Positions 12,486 through 23,035 of a stretch of 64,000 bases of DNA are shown piece after piece. Origin of the DNA: Prochilodus magdalenae. Lineage: Eukaryota; Chordata; Actinopteri; Characiformes; Prochilodontidae. Every line of letters starts with the position of its first letter. Position 1 is the first letter of the stretch. The translations under genes and the position numbers were made by a program. Where the stretch lies: positions 142,001 through 206,000 of the forward strand of contig JAMWET010000660.1 of assembly GCA_024036415.1 (NCBI GenBank), in the 5' to 3' direction. The notes below the pieces were generated by a model. That model was not told the DNA's origin and searched no databases. It was given only the letters and a program-made list of their open reading frames with translations.

Positions 12486-12692
12486 TTTGTTATTGACCAA
12501 ATACTTATTTTCCACCATTATTTGCAAATAAATTCTTTAAAAATCAGACAAAATGACTTTCTCAATTTTTTTCCACATTTTGTCTCTCATAGTTGAGGTC
12601 TACCTATGATGTCAATTACAGGCCTCTCTCATCTTTTTAAGTGGGACAACTTGCACAATTGGTGACTGACTAAATACTTATTTTCCCCACTG
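12486..12692 (-). repeat. Right terminal inverted repeat of Tc1-like element
   Basis: 207 bp, inverted relative to the left repeat. The outer binding motif is at 12672-12688 (complement of GGGGAAAATAAGTATTT). The inner motif at 12499-12513 reads AAATACTTATTTTCC and has lost two of the four terminal bases compared with the left inner copy. Confidence 0.93.
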
Positions 12693-12724
12693 TATATATT
12701 AAATATACAAGTTTCAGTCTCAGC

Positions 12725-13185
12725 CAGAGACATTCAGTGAGCAGTGATGCCCTCCATGAGTCATCCTGTTAGTGCCAACACCATTGGCTGACAGCTGCAC
12801 AACACTGGACTACATGCATGCAAACTTTTACAACAACTGCCCTTAACACCATGTCAATATCGCCACAGGCTGCAATGGGCTTGTGCCAAGACTGTCATGG
12901 AGTGACTCAGAATAGCAGCGGGTCATCTTCATTGACGAGCCACAATTTTGTCTTGATGAAGACAATCTGAACGAATCTGTGTTTGGGGGCACCGGGGTCA
13001 GCACCAACTTAAAAGGTTTGTTGTCAAGTGTCAAACGTCCCGAAGGCCCGGTGTCACTCCACCTCCACCCATACCACAAAATCTGCAGGTACAGTGTGAG
13101 AATATTCGAGCTGCATGGGATGGATTATCACAGGACACCATTAGGAACCTCTGTAGCTCTATGTTGAGAAATCTGACATCTGGCC
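12725..13185 (+). mobile_element. Family A Tc1-like fragment (copy A1)
   Basis: The interior and 3' part of a decayed Tc1-type element lies only about 30 bp after the complete transposon. A degenerate transposase reading includes WSDSE-like sequence, then VIFIDEPQFC, which corresponds to the D1 motif FSDES. It then jumps to a tail matching QDTIRNL. The region that should hold D2 and E is absent, with the same junction as copies A2, A4 and A5. Multiple stops and frameshifts are present. Confidence 0.75.
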
Positions 13186-13779
13186 ATTTTGTGTTCTGAA
13201 AAGTGGCGGTCCTGTTAGCTGCTAAAGGGTTAAAGTCCAGCACAGCTTGCCAATGTCCCTTGCCTGGTGTCCTGGTCACCTAGAGATGAGGAGAAGTAGG
13301 TGTGTTTGTTTTGGACCCTGCAGTTGTAGATGTCTGGATTAATAGATGGTCAATGATTACTTTTTCAACTAGAGAGATTCAGAAGGTAGGAGTGTGAGAA
13401 GACAATTGTTAATCATCAAGGGGGGTTTATGTTGATTTTAAGTTGAAAGAAAACAATTCGTTACCAATGAAAGAGCCTCAAAATCCAGGTTGTGGAGCAT
13501 GTGCCAAATTGGAATGGTAGAAGCTACCCCCAGGACAACCGGACAGGGGCAAACTGGTGGTGGTGGGGAGTAAAGAGGAGAATTCCAAAACATCAGTACA
13601 TGCTGAAAGCAGAACAGATACATAAGTCATTAAAAAGACCTGGCAGAACTTGTTACATCTTGCATTTCTGAATGCACAACATAAGACATGATAGAATTTA
13701 AAACAAGAACTTGCTTCAGAAAGGTTGACAACTTTCACTGTGTATGAAAAGAAAATCCAGTGTTGCTCCCATTATGAAG
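13186..13779. other. Unique sequence, nothing recognised
   Basis: No gene, repeat end or tandem repeat is supported. A GGTGGTGGTGGGG stretch near 13557 is too short to classify. Confidence 0.4.
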
Positions 13780-14330
13780 CTCTAGTTTATCTCCCATGTT
13801 TCAAGTAGGCGTTCCTCCATCTTTGACCTTCACAATGTATCTACACTAATCCCTGACCTTTACTTCTCATTCCTTGTGTAAATATGGCTAAGACTGACTT
13901 ATTAAAACCCTAATGGAATAGACTCCCATTAATCTCATCTCATCTAAACCAGGTGGGGTGAGCCTCTCATCCCTTTATTAAGGATCTAAAATCCCACCGA
14001 GAGCTGGATGACAATGGAAACCTCTAAACTTTGATGAAATTTGAGATCATCCTCAAGCATATATGAATAGATTTGATTTTAATGGCTGTGTTTAATCTCC
14101 TTGATGAGATTAGGTTTTAGGCAGCCTAGGTCAATGACGAAAACCTATCAAATGTTATTACATCTTTGGACTATCAGACATCTCCTCAATTATCTGTGGT
14201 GACTCGTGAGACGAAACATGAAGTCAATTTCTTTCCATTTGGAAAAACGATCTCTTGATTCTAAATCGGCTTACTTGTTGGGCGGAGTACCAAATAAAGC
14301 AATAGAATCCCTGCACCACTAACAATATTT
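13780..14330. other. CNE-like unique block
   Basis: Non-repetitive, balanced composition with phrases such as CCCATTAATCTCATCTC and TTTATTAAGGATC. No coding frame is present. The candidate regulatory label rests on composition and absence of repeats only. Confidence 0.25.
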
Positions 14331-15887
14331 GGTTTGTGGGATGAATGGCCCGAGCAGGAAAAAAATTAACATTTTGATTAAATTGTGTGGAAAATAAATC
14401 TGGAGATTTTCTTGGTACCGAGTTATGCAGTAAAAACCTACAGTGGGTGGATAAAACATGAAATAGTCATATTCAATGGGAATTGCATCAGAAAAACCTG
14501 CCACAGAGGTGCACTATAAAGATGTACAGGTAATGACAGTGTAGACCGTTGAAGAGTAACTGGACTATACTGTCACCCCTAGTTGTAGTTAATTGAATCA
14601 TGGGTAATGTAGTCTATTTCTTTTTGTTTTGCCCCTGCAGTTTTCTAAACGGAAAGAAAACGAAGCAAGTAAACAATATAAGCACTATGCTTTGATTCTG
14701 TTTGAGCTCTTGTACACCTTAAGAGCACTTATATAGAACTTAATAGACAGTATCCCATTTCCAATTGCACAACAGGTCAGCTTGCTCTACACATTTATTC
14801 AACAATGGTCTTGTGGTCAAAAAGAAAAGGTGATACCTTTCTATTGTTGCATGGGGCCTTAACGACTTGAAACACCACATAAAATAATAATTTTGAGTGT
14901 ACTGGTAATTCTATTGTAAACATTTATTTTGGCATGATGCAGTGAAGAGTTTGATAGTTAAAATAATTTAATCCAGTTCTAGCACTGTAACAGTTCAGAA
15001 AAAAATATTGTTCTGTGTTTTAGTCACCTGAATGTGTTACGTTGTGTGATTGGTGGAAAAGGTCACATGGTTCTGCGTTGCAGGAAGTGCAGCTCAGAGC
15101 AAGGAAGTAAAAGGTCTAGGTTGGAAGCTGCAGCAAATAAAAAACGACTACAAGTTGGAAATCCGTCTCCATCTGGCTTTCTTTTTGATCGAAGAGTGAT
15201 CCAACCACCTTATAGCGAACCCAACACTTACACTATCAGTAAAGTCTACCATTCCCTACTATTCCAGAGGGAAACTCTCTAGGTCTACATCTCCAAACTT
15301 CCCATCTATTAGTGCGATTGGAATACCATAGAACCAATCTCACCACATCCAGTCAACAGTGGTCCTGTTGTCAGTCAATATGATATTACCTTTCAGTTGA
15401 ATAGAGCGAACTCTATTAGTGTACAGTTACAGACTGCACAGTTGATCAGCACCATCTACTCTCCATCTGTTAAAGGAATAAGGTCACCATAGGATCATGA
15501 GGCCTTTAAGGGTAGAGCATCTACTAGACATAATGATATTAAATATTACAGCCTCAATAATGAAGACCAAATATAAAATATATGCCTGAAATATGCCAGT
15601 TATAATGTTTTTCAGGAATTTTTTTTAGCTTCTTCCAATCCTTGTACTTAACCCACCCATAGTGGTGGGATTTTTCTTCTCCACTCATGCTCCACTGTAG
15701 TCCCACAAGATCTCATTGCTTAGTAAATTGTACCAGAAATTGAAATTTGAATAACTTTTCAGCATCTTGCATTGTCTTGTTAAAATATCCATCAGTTGTT
15801 ATGTTTATGTATTGTTATGATTTCTCCTTAAAGAGAGTAGGCAGGACAAATGTACATTAGCATACAACAGGTTATATAACAGATTAT
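14331..15887. other. Unique sequence, nothing recognised
   Basis: Ordinary AT-rich sequence. A plus-strand open frame at 15034-15282 (82 codons) has no recognised motif. Confidence 0.4.
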
Positions 15888-16143
15888 ATATCATCGCTGT
15901 CCAAAGAAAAACATGTATCTCCATTTTTGTTGATTTTTATTTTAATACCTTATTTGATCACATGAGCTGCTGTTTACACTGTGTGTGAATTTCCAGAAGA
16001 ATGAACCAACAGAAATGGTCCAAATCGCTTGGAAAGATGTCTGGTTCCATTGACTTCCATTCAAATTAAATGAGATTTTTTGCCTCTCCTGTAAAGTTGC
16101 CATTTTGGAGATACCTGTTTTTCTTTGGACAGTGACGATATAT
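15888..16143 (+). mobile_element. MITE copy 2, both inverted ends intact
   Basis: About 250 bp with clear terminal inverted repeats. The left end is CGCTGTCCAAAGAAAAAC; the right end is its inverted counterpart with one or two changes (GTTTTTCTTTGGACAGTGACG). The inversion continues outward into alternating TA (TATATCATCG versus CGATATATA), so a TA target site is likely but cannot be placed exactly. There is no coding capacity. Related copies are at 8189-8400 and 20805-20960. Confidence 0.75.
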
Positions 16144-16759
16144 ATATATATAGAAAGAGAGCAAAAGTCATGTAGCAACAGACTGTTTATTGCAGACTTT
16201 GGGTTTTCCTTCGTTATGAGCCAGTTTCGGATTGTCAACTACCAAATGGTGCGAAAGTTCATCAAAAAACATTGTTTTATGAAAACGTGGAGTATTTATT
16301 TAACAACGATATGGGTCATTTGAATCTCTGCATAAATTTCAGCTGGAATGGAGAAATGCTTTCCCATTTAGTGGGGCATTAGTACCGAGTCTAAAATATC
16401 CTGTTTGTTAATATATTCCTTCCATATCCACAGCAGGATTACCGTATGGTTTATGTAGTGTTTTAAGCCAGAGCCTTGGGCCTATTAAGGTGTGTGGTGT
16501 TGTAGGTCTGTCTGCAATGTGAAAACCAATAGCTTACATTTTAATTTCAGTCAGCCACCATTCAAGTCAACCCCCTAGGCTTTGATCATACCTTGTTAGT
16601 TAGCGTCTATGCTACCATCACTTCAAAGCGCAGTCTCGAATAACGGAAATTGTACCTTGCGTCAATTTGAGCTTGGAGAAAATATACCAGCAAATTAATA
16701 TGAATATGAAAAGGAACAGCCAATGAATGAGCGTGGCGGTCTGTATGTGATTCGCTCTA
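16144..16759. other. Unique sequence, nothing recognised
   Basis: No repeat or gene is supported. Confidence 0.4.
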
Positions 16760-17060
16760 CAACCCTGTAAGTGTAACATGCGTGGATTCCTCTTCTAGGC
16801 TGTGTTTAAATTCAGTCATAATGTACCACAGGGTGCAAGATGTGAGGCACAGACAACGAGGTCCACCCATAAATCTGCCTGGATGGACAACAGGCTTGCT
16901 TTGGATGTTACAGAGCATGCTTAAGAGCAATTTCACGCTCTGGGGGAACCGGATAGATGGAGGTAGCAGCAGAGTTTCATCTTCAGAGTGTAAAGATTGT
17001 GAATCAACTGTCAGTAATTAATTACACGCTAGATTCAAAATGACAGTGTCGTATGCCGAG
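16760..17060. other. CNE-like unique block
   Basis: Non-repetitive sequence ending in GTCAGTAATTAATTACACGC, a palindromic homeodomain-type site. It contains a chance 79-codon frame. Regulatory function is inferred from composition only. Confidence 0.3.
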
Positions 17061-17163
17061 GGCTGTAATACACATGCAGGCCATGTTGGCATACATTCAT
17101 TAAAGGGGGGTTTGATTATTTCACTTTTAGGACCTCTGAATAATTCAGTCACAGAAATGTAAA

Positions 17164-17181
17164 TAGAGTCAATTGACTCTA
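17164..17181. promoter_or_regulatory. 18-bp perfect palindrome with AP-1-like half sites
   Basis: TAGAGTCAATTGACTCTA is its own reverse complement. Its arms contain TGACTC, the core of an AP-1 site, around a central CAATTG. Nearby partial repeats (AATAGAGTCAAAAAATTGA at about 17206-17224) suggest local duplication of the motif. A functional role is speculative. Confidence 0.3.
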
Positions 17182-18142
17182 AATGTAAATAGAATGTAAA
17201 TGTCAATAGAGTCAAAAAATTGATACTGAATGTGTCTTCGTAGACTCTGTACATTTGTCTCTGCAGTGCACCATTTCATATCACTCCTTAAAGTTGACGT
17301 CCTCCTTTCCCACAAGTTAGTACAGTCTCTCTTGGGGTCTTAATAAAATCTCTGTCACATACTTAGGACAAAATACCACAATAACGAAGCACCACAGCAC
17401 CTCCCCCTATCTAAAAAGCCCTATGCAGAACAGTCAGTCTGAGTATCTGTTCTTTTCAATGATAATTAGCCACTGCTCACCCCGCCCCTTTCTTCCACAT
17501 GGGGCACATTCCCACAAACACTTAAGGTGGTACGGGTATATGGGTGGTATAAAATAACGATGTCCCTTTAAGGATGGCAAACAAGTTTTGGTTCAAGAGC
17601 ATGTTGCATTTCACTAATTTTGTTCCTGTCCTAAGATCTTGTTTTTTTGGCATCAGGTTACCACTGATCACTGTGCTGTTTTAGGCCATGATGTCCCCTG
17701 CGTAGACGTATCCTCATTTGATTTCTTAAACCTGCAGAAATTATTTTGCACTCATCTGCAAAAAAGCTGTTGGTCAGTCACCTGAGCCCACCTCCTGAGA
17801 TGGCAATGGATTCTACACTTGGTATCATTTCCTTGGAGATTTCGGTTGCCCGTATGCATGGTGCACTGTCAAATACCTTTAAAGCCTGGAAAAGGACAAT
17901 GCAAATCATCTTTACTGAGTTCTAGCTATTTTTTGAATGTTTATCTTTTAAGTCATATAAAAAAAGCGCCTGCCTAATTACAAGTTCATTATGGATACTT
18001 TATGTATTTAATTATTAATTATTTACTTTTTAATAATTAAATAATAAATATTACATTAAAATAAAACAAAATAATTGTATTTTAAATTGTTTTAAGATGC
18101 CCTTAATGTAAACTTTGTGATGTGCCAACACACCCTGGGGAG
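17182..18142. other. Unique sequence with AT-rich stretch
   Basis: No gene is supported. From about 17975 to 18095 the sequence is almost pure A/T with inverted TTTAATTATTAATTATTTA / TAATAATTAAATAATAAA phrases that could form cruciforms. It lies directly beside the solo LTR at 18148. Confidence 0.4.
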
Positions 18143-18147
18143 ATAGA

Positions 18148-18686
18148 TGTCACGCCTCCGCGTCTCCCCGGCTTCTCCGCTCTTCAGGACTCCAATTCCC
18201 AGTGGCCCACGCTCGATGACGTCATGTCTATGCGCCCCCAGTCATACTCTGTGATTCGCTCTAGATCGCCGAGTTTTAACCTCAGCTGTATCCAATTACT
18301 TCCTGTATTTAAGCCACTTACAAACACGCACGCTTTGCCAAACTTAGTTTAGCAATTCTGAGTGTTTCTTTCTCGTGTTGTCCCTTTCTGGTATTTCGAC
18401 TCCCTTCGTTTCTCAACTACTCTTTCGCTTTATCCCTTTGGCTCCGACTCTACGGTTTGTACCAGTGCTTCCTCACTTTGGTTTTCCCTTTCGGTCTTTC
18501 CCTGTAAACCTGTGTGCCCTCGCTGATTGTTCTATCTGATTCTGACCTCCGCCTGTCTCTGACTCCGATTTAGCTTCTCCCTTTGTTATACTAGTCACTG
18601 TTGCTTGCTGAGCTTGTCTGTTTTTTAATAAACCATTCCTGGTTTTTAGTTCTTCAAACGTGGGTCTCGAAGTCTTTTGTCTAACA
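18148..18686 (+). mobile_element. Solo LTR, retrotransposon family L1 of this window
   Basis: 539 bp beginning TGTCACG and ending CTAACA (TG...CA termini). It contains a TATA-like CTGTATTTAAGCC near 18303 and a polyadenylation signal AATAAA near 18627. It is flanked by ATAGA (18143-18147) and ATAGG (18687-18691), a 4-of-5 match to a 5-bp target duplication. It is collinear with the LTR at 20006-20526. No primer-binding site, gag or pol follows, so it is a solo LTR left by recombination. The 5-bp duplication fits Gypsy or Copia type elements. Confidence 0.78.
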
Positions 18687-18691
18687 ATAGG

Positions 18692-20000
18692 AATGTTCTA
18701 TGATTATTACCTTTGATAATATCGATGCTAATTTCTATCACCAACAGCAATAATACAATTGTTCACAAATAAGAAAGACATTGCTTTTATTCCCCCTTAG
18801 CAGCAGTTTCTTAAAACATCTTACTGAAGCCGGACATAGATATGCAAATGAAAGATGGTCCAGACAGTCTTAGCAGTGACTGGACTCTTAAGAGGCTGCA
18901 TGTGCCTGTGGAAATGGCAAGGTAGTGTGAGTGTGGTCGCGGTGGTTTGTTTGCTCAGAGCGGTGTGTGTGCAGGGTTTTGGCCCCTCAGCTGTGTCACA
19001 CTGGCTCTCGGACCCTTGAGTCAACATAATGCACCCCACCGTCTGCCTCTGAATGCCAATGTGCAGGAAAAGTGCCCTGCCCTTTTTAGTGTGTAAGAAG
19101 CTGCCCTGATAGTATGTTTGTATTTCTCACCTGCTGTTTTGGAACTGTGTTGTATTCGTTAATGAATTAATTTGCACCAATTTAAATTAGGGAATTTTAC
19201 TTTGATGTTTTATTGAAGCAATATATCATGAAAGCAGTCATGTTTATGAAACTTAACCACTTACTAGAATGTTTGTGATTCCCAGTAATATCATGGCTAA
19301 AGTTCACTCTGGGACTTCAATCATTTCAATACAGTACCTGACATTATGGTATCCCTGGATCAACACAGCTCAACAGTGGATTTGGTGTTCCAATGATTGC
19401 ATTATGTGGTGTTACAGAAGATTTGGAACAGCCTGCCACTTGCCTACATTCCCTTCATTCAATGATTTCACTTTGTTCGCTCCAATCTTGAACAATAGAT
19501 ACCAGTTCATATCATTTGCTTGTACCGTACATACAGTATAGTATAGTATTGCATTTCCTGAAGAACAAGCAAGTGATTGCACATCTTAAGCTTGTTGCTA
19601 CGTGTTGCTGAAAATAAATGGGAGGGTATGGGAGGCATGAAGGATGAAACATAGAGGAGTGCAAGTTAGTATGTCTGTGGATTAGCGCTTGGGGATCTGC
19701 CTTGTGTGAGTACATGTTATTTGGTGGCAGTTGGGTAAAGGAACCAAAAAGGTTTGAATGGGGGTGTAAATGAATGGGACGAGTCAGGCCAACCCTGAAT
19801 TTGGGCATGGCAGATGCCTGATGACAGATAAATGTGTATCTTCAGAGAATCTTAGGAGAGCTGGTGGCATGTTGTGATTAACTGTATTTATCAATGAATC
19901 AATTACCAGCAATTGCAGTTCGGCCACTTTAACTCTCTGAAGTCAGTGGTCTAGTCAGAGATGTGACCTGTTTAAGACGTCACAGCAATAAATTAAAAGT
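18692..20000. other. Unique sequence between the two solo LTRs
   Basis: Contains no LTR-retrotransposon genes. The block at about 18790-19060 has higher GC and is non-repetitive; a CNE is possible but unproven. No exon is supported. Confidence 0.4.
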
Positions 20001-20005
20001 CACCA

Positions 20006-20526
20006 TGTCGCGTCTCCCCGGCTTCTCCGCTCTACAGGACTCCACTTCCAAGAAGGCCACGCTCGATGACGTCACGTCTATGCGCCCCCGGTCGGACTCT
20101 GTGAGCCCGAGTTTTAACCTCAGCTGTATTGAATTACTTCCTGTATTTAAGCCACTTACAAACACTCACTCTTTGCGAAGCCTTGTCAAACCTAGGTTAG
20201 CAATCCTGAGCGGCCTTTCCTCGTATGGTCTTACTCTGGTTTCCGACTCCCTTCGTTCCTCTACTACTCTTTCGCCTAATCCCTTTTGCTCGTGTTCTGA
20301 CTCTACAGTTTGTATCTCTGCCCTCTCACTTCGGTTTACCCTTTAAACTTGTTCGCCCTCGCTGCTTGTTCTACCTGGTTCTGACCTCCGCCTGTCCCTG
20401 ACTCTGATTTAGCTTCTCCCATTGTTTTCGCTGTGTAATGGTGCTTGCTGTGATTGCCTGTTTTTTAATAAACCATTCCTGGTTTTTAGTTCTGCACACA
20501 TCAGTCTCGAAGTCTTTTGTCTAACA
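20006..20526 (+). mobile_element. Solo LTR with perfect 5-bp target duplication
   Basis: 521 bp, starting TGTCGCGTCTCC and ending GTCTAACA. It is flanked by an exact CACCA duplication (20001-20005 and 20527-20531). Collinear with 18148-18686 over its length, including CTGTATTTAAGCC, TTTTTAATAAACCATTCC and the terminal GTCTCGAAGTC block, with short deletions near the start. The different target duplications show that the two LTRs are independent insertions rather than the two ends of one provirus. No internal coding region is present. Confidence 0.87.
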
Positions 20527-20531
20527 CACCA

Positions 20532-20804
20532 TCAGCTGACGAAAGCTCTTTCGAAAGCGCCGTCTTAAACGCTGCACAAGTTCTTGTTTGATGTTGATAG
20601 ACCAAGTAAAAATGAAGACACGGTAATGTAGACTGATATAAAGATCATATTTATACATGTGTTAGAGCTTCTTACATTTATCAGTTTTAGTTGTATGAAG
20701 AAATGTCTGAATCTTTTGGCCCAAGCTAAATACCAGACAGGTGTCCAAAAACACTGTACAGGACTGACCTTAATGTTAATGTAATGCAAAAACCTTAATG
20801 TTAA
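20532..20804. other. Unique sequence with a small tandem duplication
   Basis: The phrase ACCTTAATGTTAATGTAA occurs twice about 24 bp apart near 20767-20810. Nothing else is recognised. Confidence 0.4.
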
Positions 20805-20960
20805 TGTAAGCCAATGGAACCAGACAACTTTTCCTAAACAATTTTGGGCCTTTTGGTTTGTCCATTCATCATGAAACTTTTATACAGTATAAACAGCAGC
20901 TGCTGTGTTCAAATGATGCCTGTAAGTAAACGTTGACAAAAATGGAGATACATGGACATC
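20805..20960 (-). mobile_element. MITE copy 3, minus strand, right end missing
   Basis: Read on the minus strand it begins GTCCATGTATCTCCATTTTTG and continues through ACACAGCAGCTGCTGTTTA and TGGTTCCATTGGCTTACAT, matching the MITE at 15888-16143 in order. It is decayed and truncated. Confidence 0.6.
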
Positions 20961-21297
20961 AATATTTTTTAAAGTGAGATATGAAGGGAAAAAAGTTCAC
21001 CAGCATTTAATGTTCTGCAAGTGTTAAATTACTTCATAATAAATAATAATAAAAAAATAAAAAAAAAACATTAACTTTTGTTAAATAAATAAATAAATGA
21101 GCAATACGTAAATATGTGTCTCTATGAGTCGGTGTCCCAGAGATAAATTAATAAACCTGACCTTTAATTATCATGACATATTTCATAATGTTTGATGTCA
21201 TTATTACTATTCAGAGTTAACCTTAGCAAAAACAGTGTGACATGACAACTTCCAGAGTAGCATTAAAATAATATTGTTGTAGTATAATGTGCATTCA
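20961..21297. other. AT-rich sequence
   Basis: Contains A/T-rich simple sequence (AATAAATAATAATAAAAAAA at about 21039-21070 and an AAAT-type run near 21083-21098). No gene is present. Confidence 0.45.
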
Positions 21298-22130
21298 CTC
21301 ATCATCACTCACTCATAAAAGTTGCACCCAGAAGGAATCAACCAAAAGGAATGAAACTTGGTGGGTAGGTCTGACATTGTGAGCCATGCCAATGATTCAA
21401 GTTTCAAGCTCAGCTGCACATGCGACATAATCACAGATGGGTATTATTGCTGGTTGTGTATGCGTCAGAGTAAAGTTCAAAAGCAATTCAAGCAGTTGAA
21501 AGAGGAAATCAGAAAGTGGTCACATAGTTGGATTCTGGGAAGCAGAATGGTCTTACTGATGTGTGGCACATCTTACGAGTCGTGTGGATATCAGTATAGC
21601 ACGTTGTTGGGGTCAGTGGATAGAAGATGGCACGCATTAGCGACATGAAGGATCTGGGAGACCTACACAAACCACAGTGAGAGACAACGAATAAATTGTC
21701 CAACGTGAGCCGCGACTGCGGATATTCAGTGAGAAGTGATGCCCTTCATGAGTCATCGTGTTAGTGCCAGTACCTTTGGCAGATGACTGCACGTCACAGG
21801 ACTACATGCACACCGAACGTTACAACGACTGCCACGTCAGCGTCACCAAAGACTGGAATGGTGTCACGCCAGACTGTCATGGAGTGACTCAGAATGACAG
21901 TGGGTCATCTTCAGTGATGAGTCCTGCTTTTGTCTTGGTGGGGATGACCAACAAATCTGTGTGTTGTGGCAATATGGTCAGTGCCAAGATGAACAATTTG
22001 TTGTCACACATCCAGAAGGCCTGGTGTCACTTCACTTCCACCACTACTGCAGGAACTGTGTGAGAATATTCAAGAACACCATTAGGAACCTCTACAACTC
22101 CATGCCGAGACATCTGGAATGTTGCGTCTG
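21298..22130 (+). mobile_element. Family A Tc1-like element, long copy (A2)
   Basis: The left end resembles the family terminus (AAAAGTTGCACCCAGAAGGAATC). A decayed transposase follows: an HTH-region remnant, then a degenerate stretch leading to WSDSE-like sequence and VIFSDESCFCLGG (D1 of the DDE domain), then EQFVVTHPEGLV. The sequence then jumps directly to TIRNLYNSMPR, the C-terminal region. D2 and E are absent. The 3' terminal repeat is missing. It is interrupted by several stops and frameshifts and is non-functional. Confidence 0.8.
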
Positions 22131-22489
22131 GGTGTGATTAGCCAGAGCTGTATGCTTCAAATCCCTTCATTTGAGTATGTTTTTTATGGTTTCTATACTC
22201 AAACTTCAATGCAATCTGTGATTCCTCAAGAACGTTATCTATGGAAGATAATTCCTCCATTACTGTAATGATCACCTGTCAACAAATCTGTCATGTTCTC
22301 CACAGAGCTATAACCTGTCCAACTCAGCAATAAAAAGGAAGCTTACACATTTAGGTTTGAGCTATCCACACATCTTCCATCTTTTTATGGTCTGTTCTGG
22401 GCATTCGCCTCCACAATACAAGCAATAGAAAAAAAAGAAAAGGAAAAATAGAGAAAAAAAAAACAGGCAATTATCAATCAAGTACCAGG
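22131..22489. other. Unique sequence, A-rich near its end
   Basis: No gene is supported. An A-rich purine run lies at about 22428-22464. Confidence 0.4.
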
Positions 22490-22700
22490 CAACAGATTGG
22501 AGCGTTTAAAAAGACTCATTCATACAAAGATTTGTGGCAGCATTTCAGCGCCTCTGATTAGAATCCGGGAATTGTAAATTGTGGCTAATTAGGCTGTCAT
22601 GGGTTCATTAAGGGCTTCAGCGCCTCGCCTCTCCCTCACCTGCATGTATATTAAAACTCATTAGCCTCCTTGTCTGAGACACCACTTGCATTAATTGCCA
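22490..22700. other. CNE-like unique block
   Basis: Dense in homeodomain-type cores (GGCTAATTAGGCTG, GGTTCATTAAGG, ACTCATTAGCC, GCATTAATTGCC) with no repeat homology in the window and no open frame. This is one of the more convincing candidate enhancers by composition, but conservation has not been tested. Confidence 0.38.
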
Positions 22701-22707
22701 TTGATGC

Positions 22708-22731
22708 CCCTGCTCTCTCTCTCTCTCTCTC
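22708..22731. repeat. (CT)n microsatellite
   Basis: A short uninterrupted CT run next to the CNE-like block. Confidence 0.85.
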
Positions 22732-22904
22732 CATGCTCCCCTGCACTGCATAGTTAGAAACATGAAAGTCCTCTGGGGGTAACTTTTTTTTCCCCCTCCC
22801 TTCTGTTCCTCCTCTTCGTCTGTAGTCTTCTCCTCAGATTGTCTTCTTACTTTCTACGCCTAGAAATTTGAAGTTGGACAGAAAGAAAGGCTTTGTCTCT
22901 TTCT

Positions 22905-22964
22905 TCAACTCTCTCTCCCTCTCTCTCCCTCTCTCTCTCCATCTCTCTCTCTCTCTTTCCCTCT

Positions 22965-22997
<33 letters not shown>

Positions 22998-23035
22998 CCC
23001 CTCTCTCTCTCCCCCCCTCTCTCTCTCTCTCTCAG
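22905..23035. repeat. Long CT-rich (CTCTCC)n tract
   Basis: About 130 bp of pure pyrimidine built from CT with C insertions. Open frames across it on both strands encode only Ser/Leu or Arg/Glu repeats and are artefacts. Confidence 0.93.

Larger units (their letters stand above)
11087..12692 (+). mobile_element. Full-length Tc1/mariner (Tc1-like) transposon, IR/DR type
   Basis: A complete element of 1606 bp bounded by TA at 11085-11086 and 12693-12694, the target-site duplication of this superfamily. Both ends begin CAGTGGGGAAAATAAG. Terminal inverted repeats of 207 bp (11087-11293 and 12486-12692) differ at about five positions by eye. Each repeat carries an outer and an inner copy of GGGGAAAATAAGTATTT or a near match, giving the IR/DR architecture of the Sleeping Beauty group. 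A single transposase gene lies between the repeats and is frameshifted, so the element cannot make its own transposase as sequenced. The high similarity of the two termini suggests recent insertion. Confidence 0.95.

Noticed and set aside
18148..20526. A single provirus with two LTRs and internal region
   Set aside because: The flanking target duplications differ and no gag, pol or other retroelement genes lie between the LTRs.
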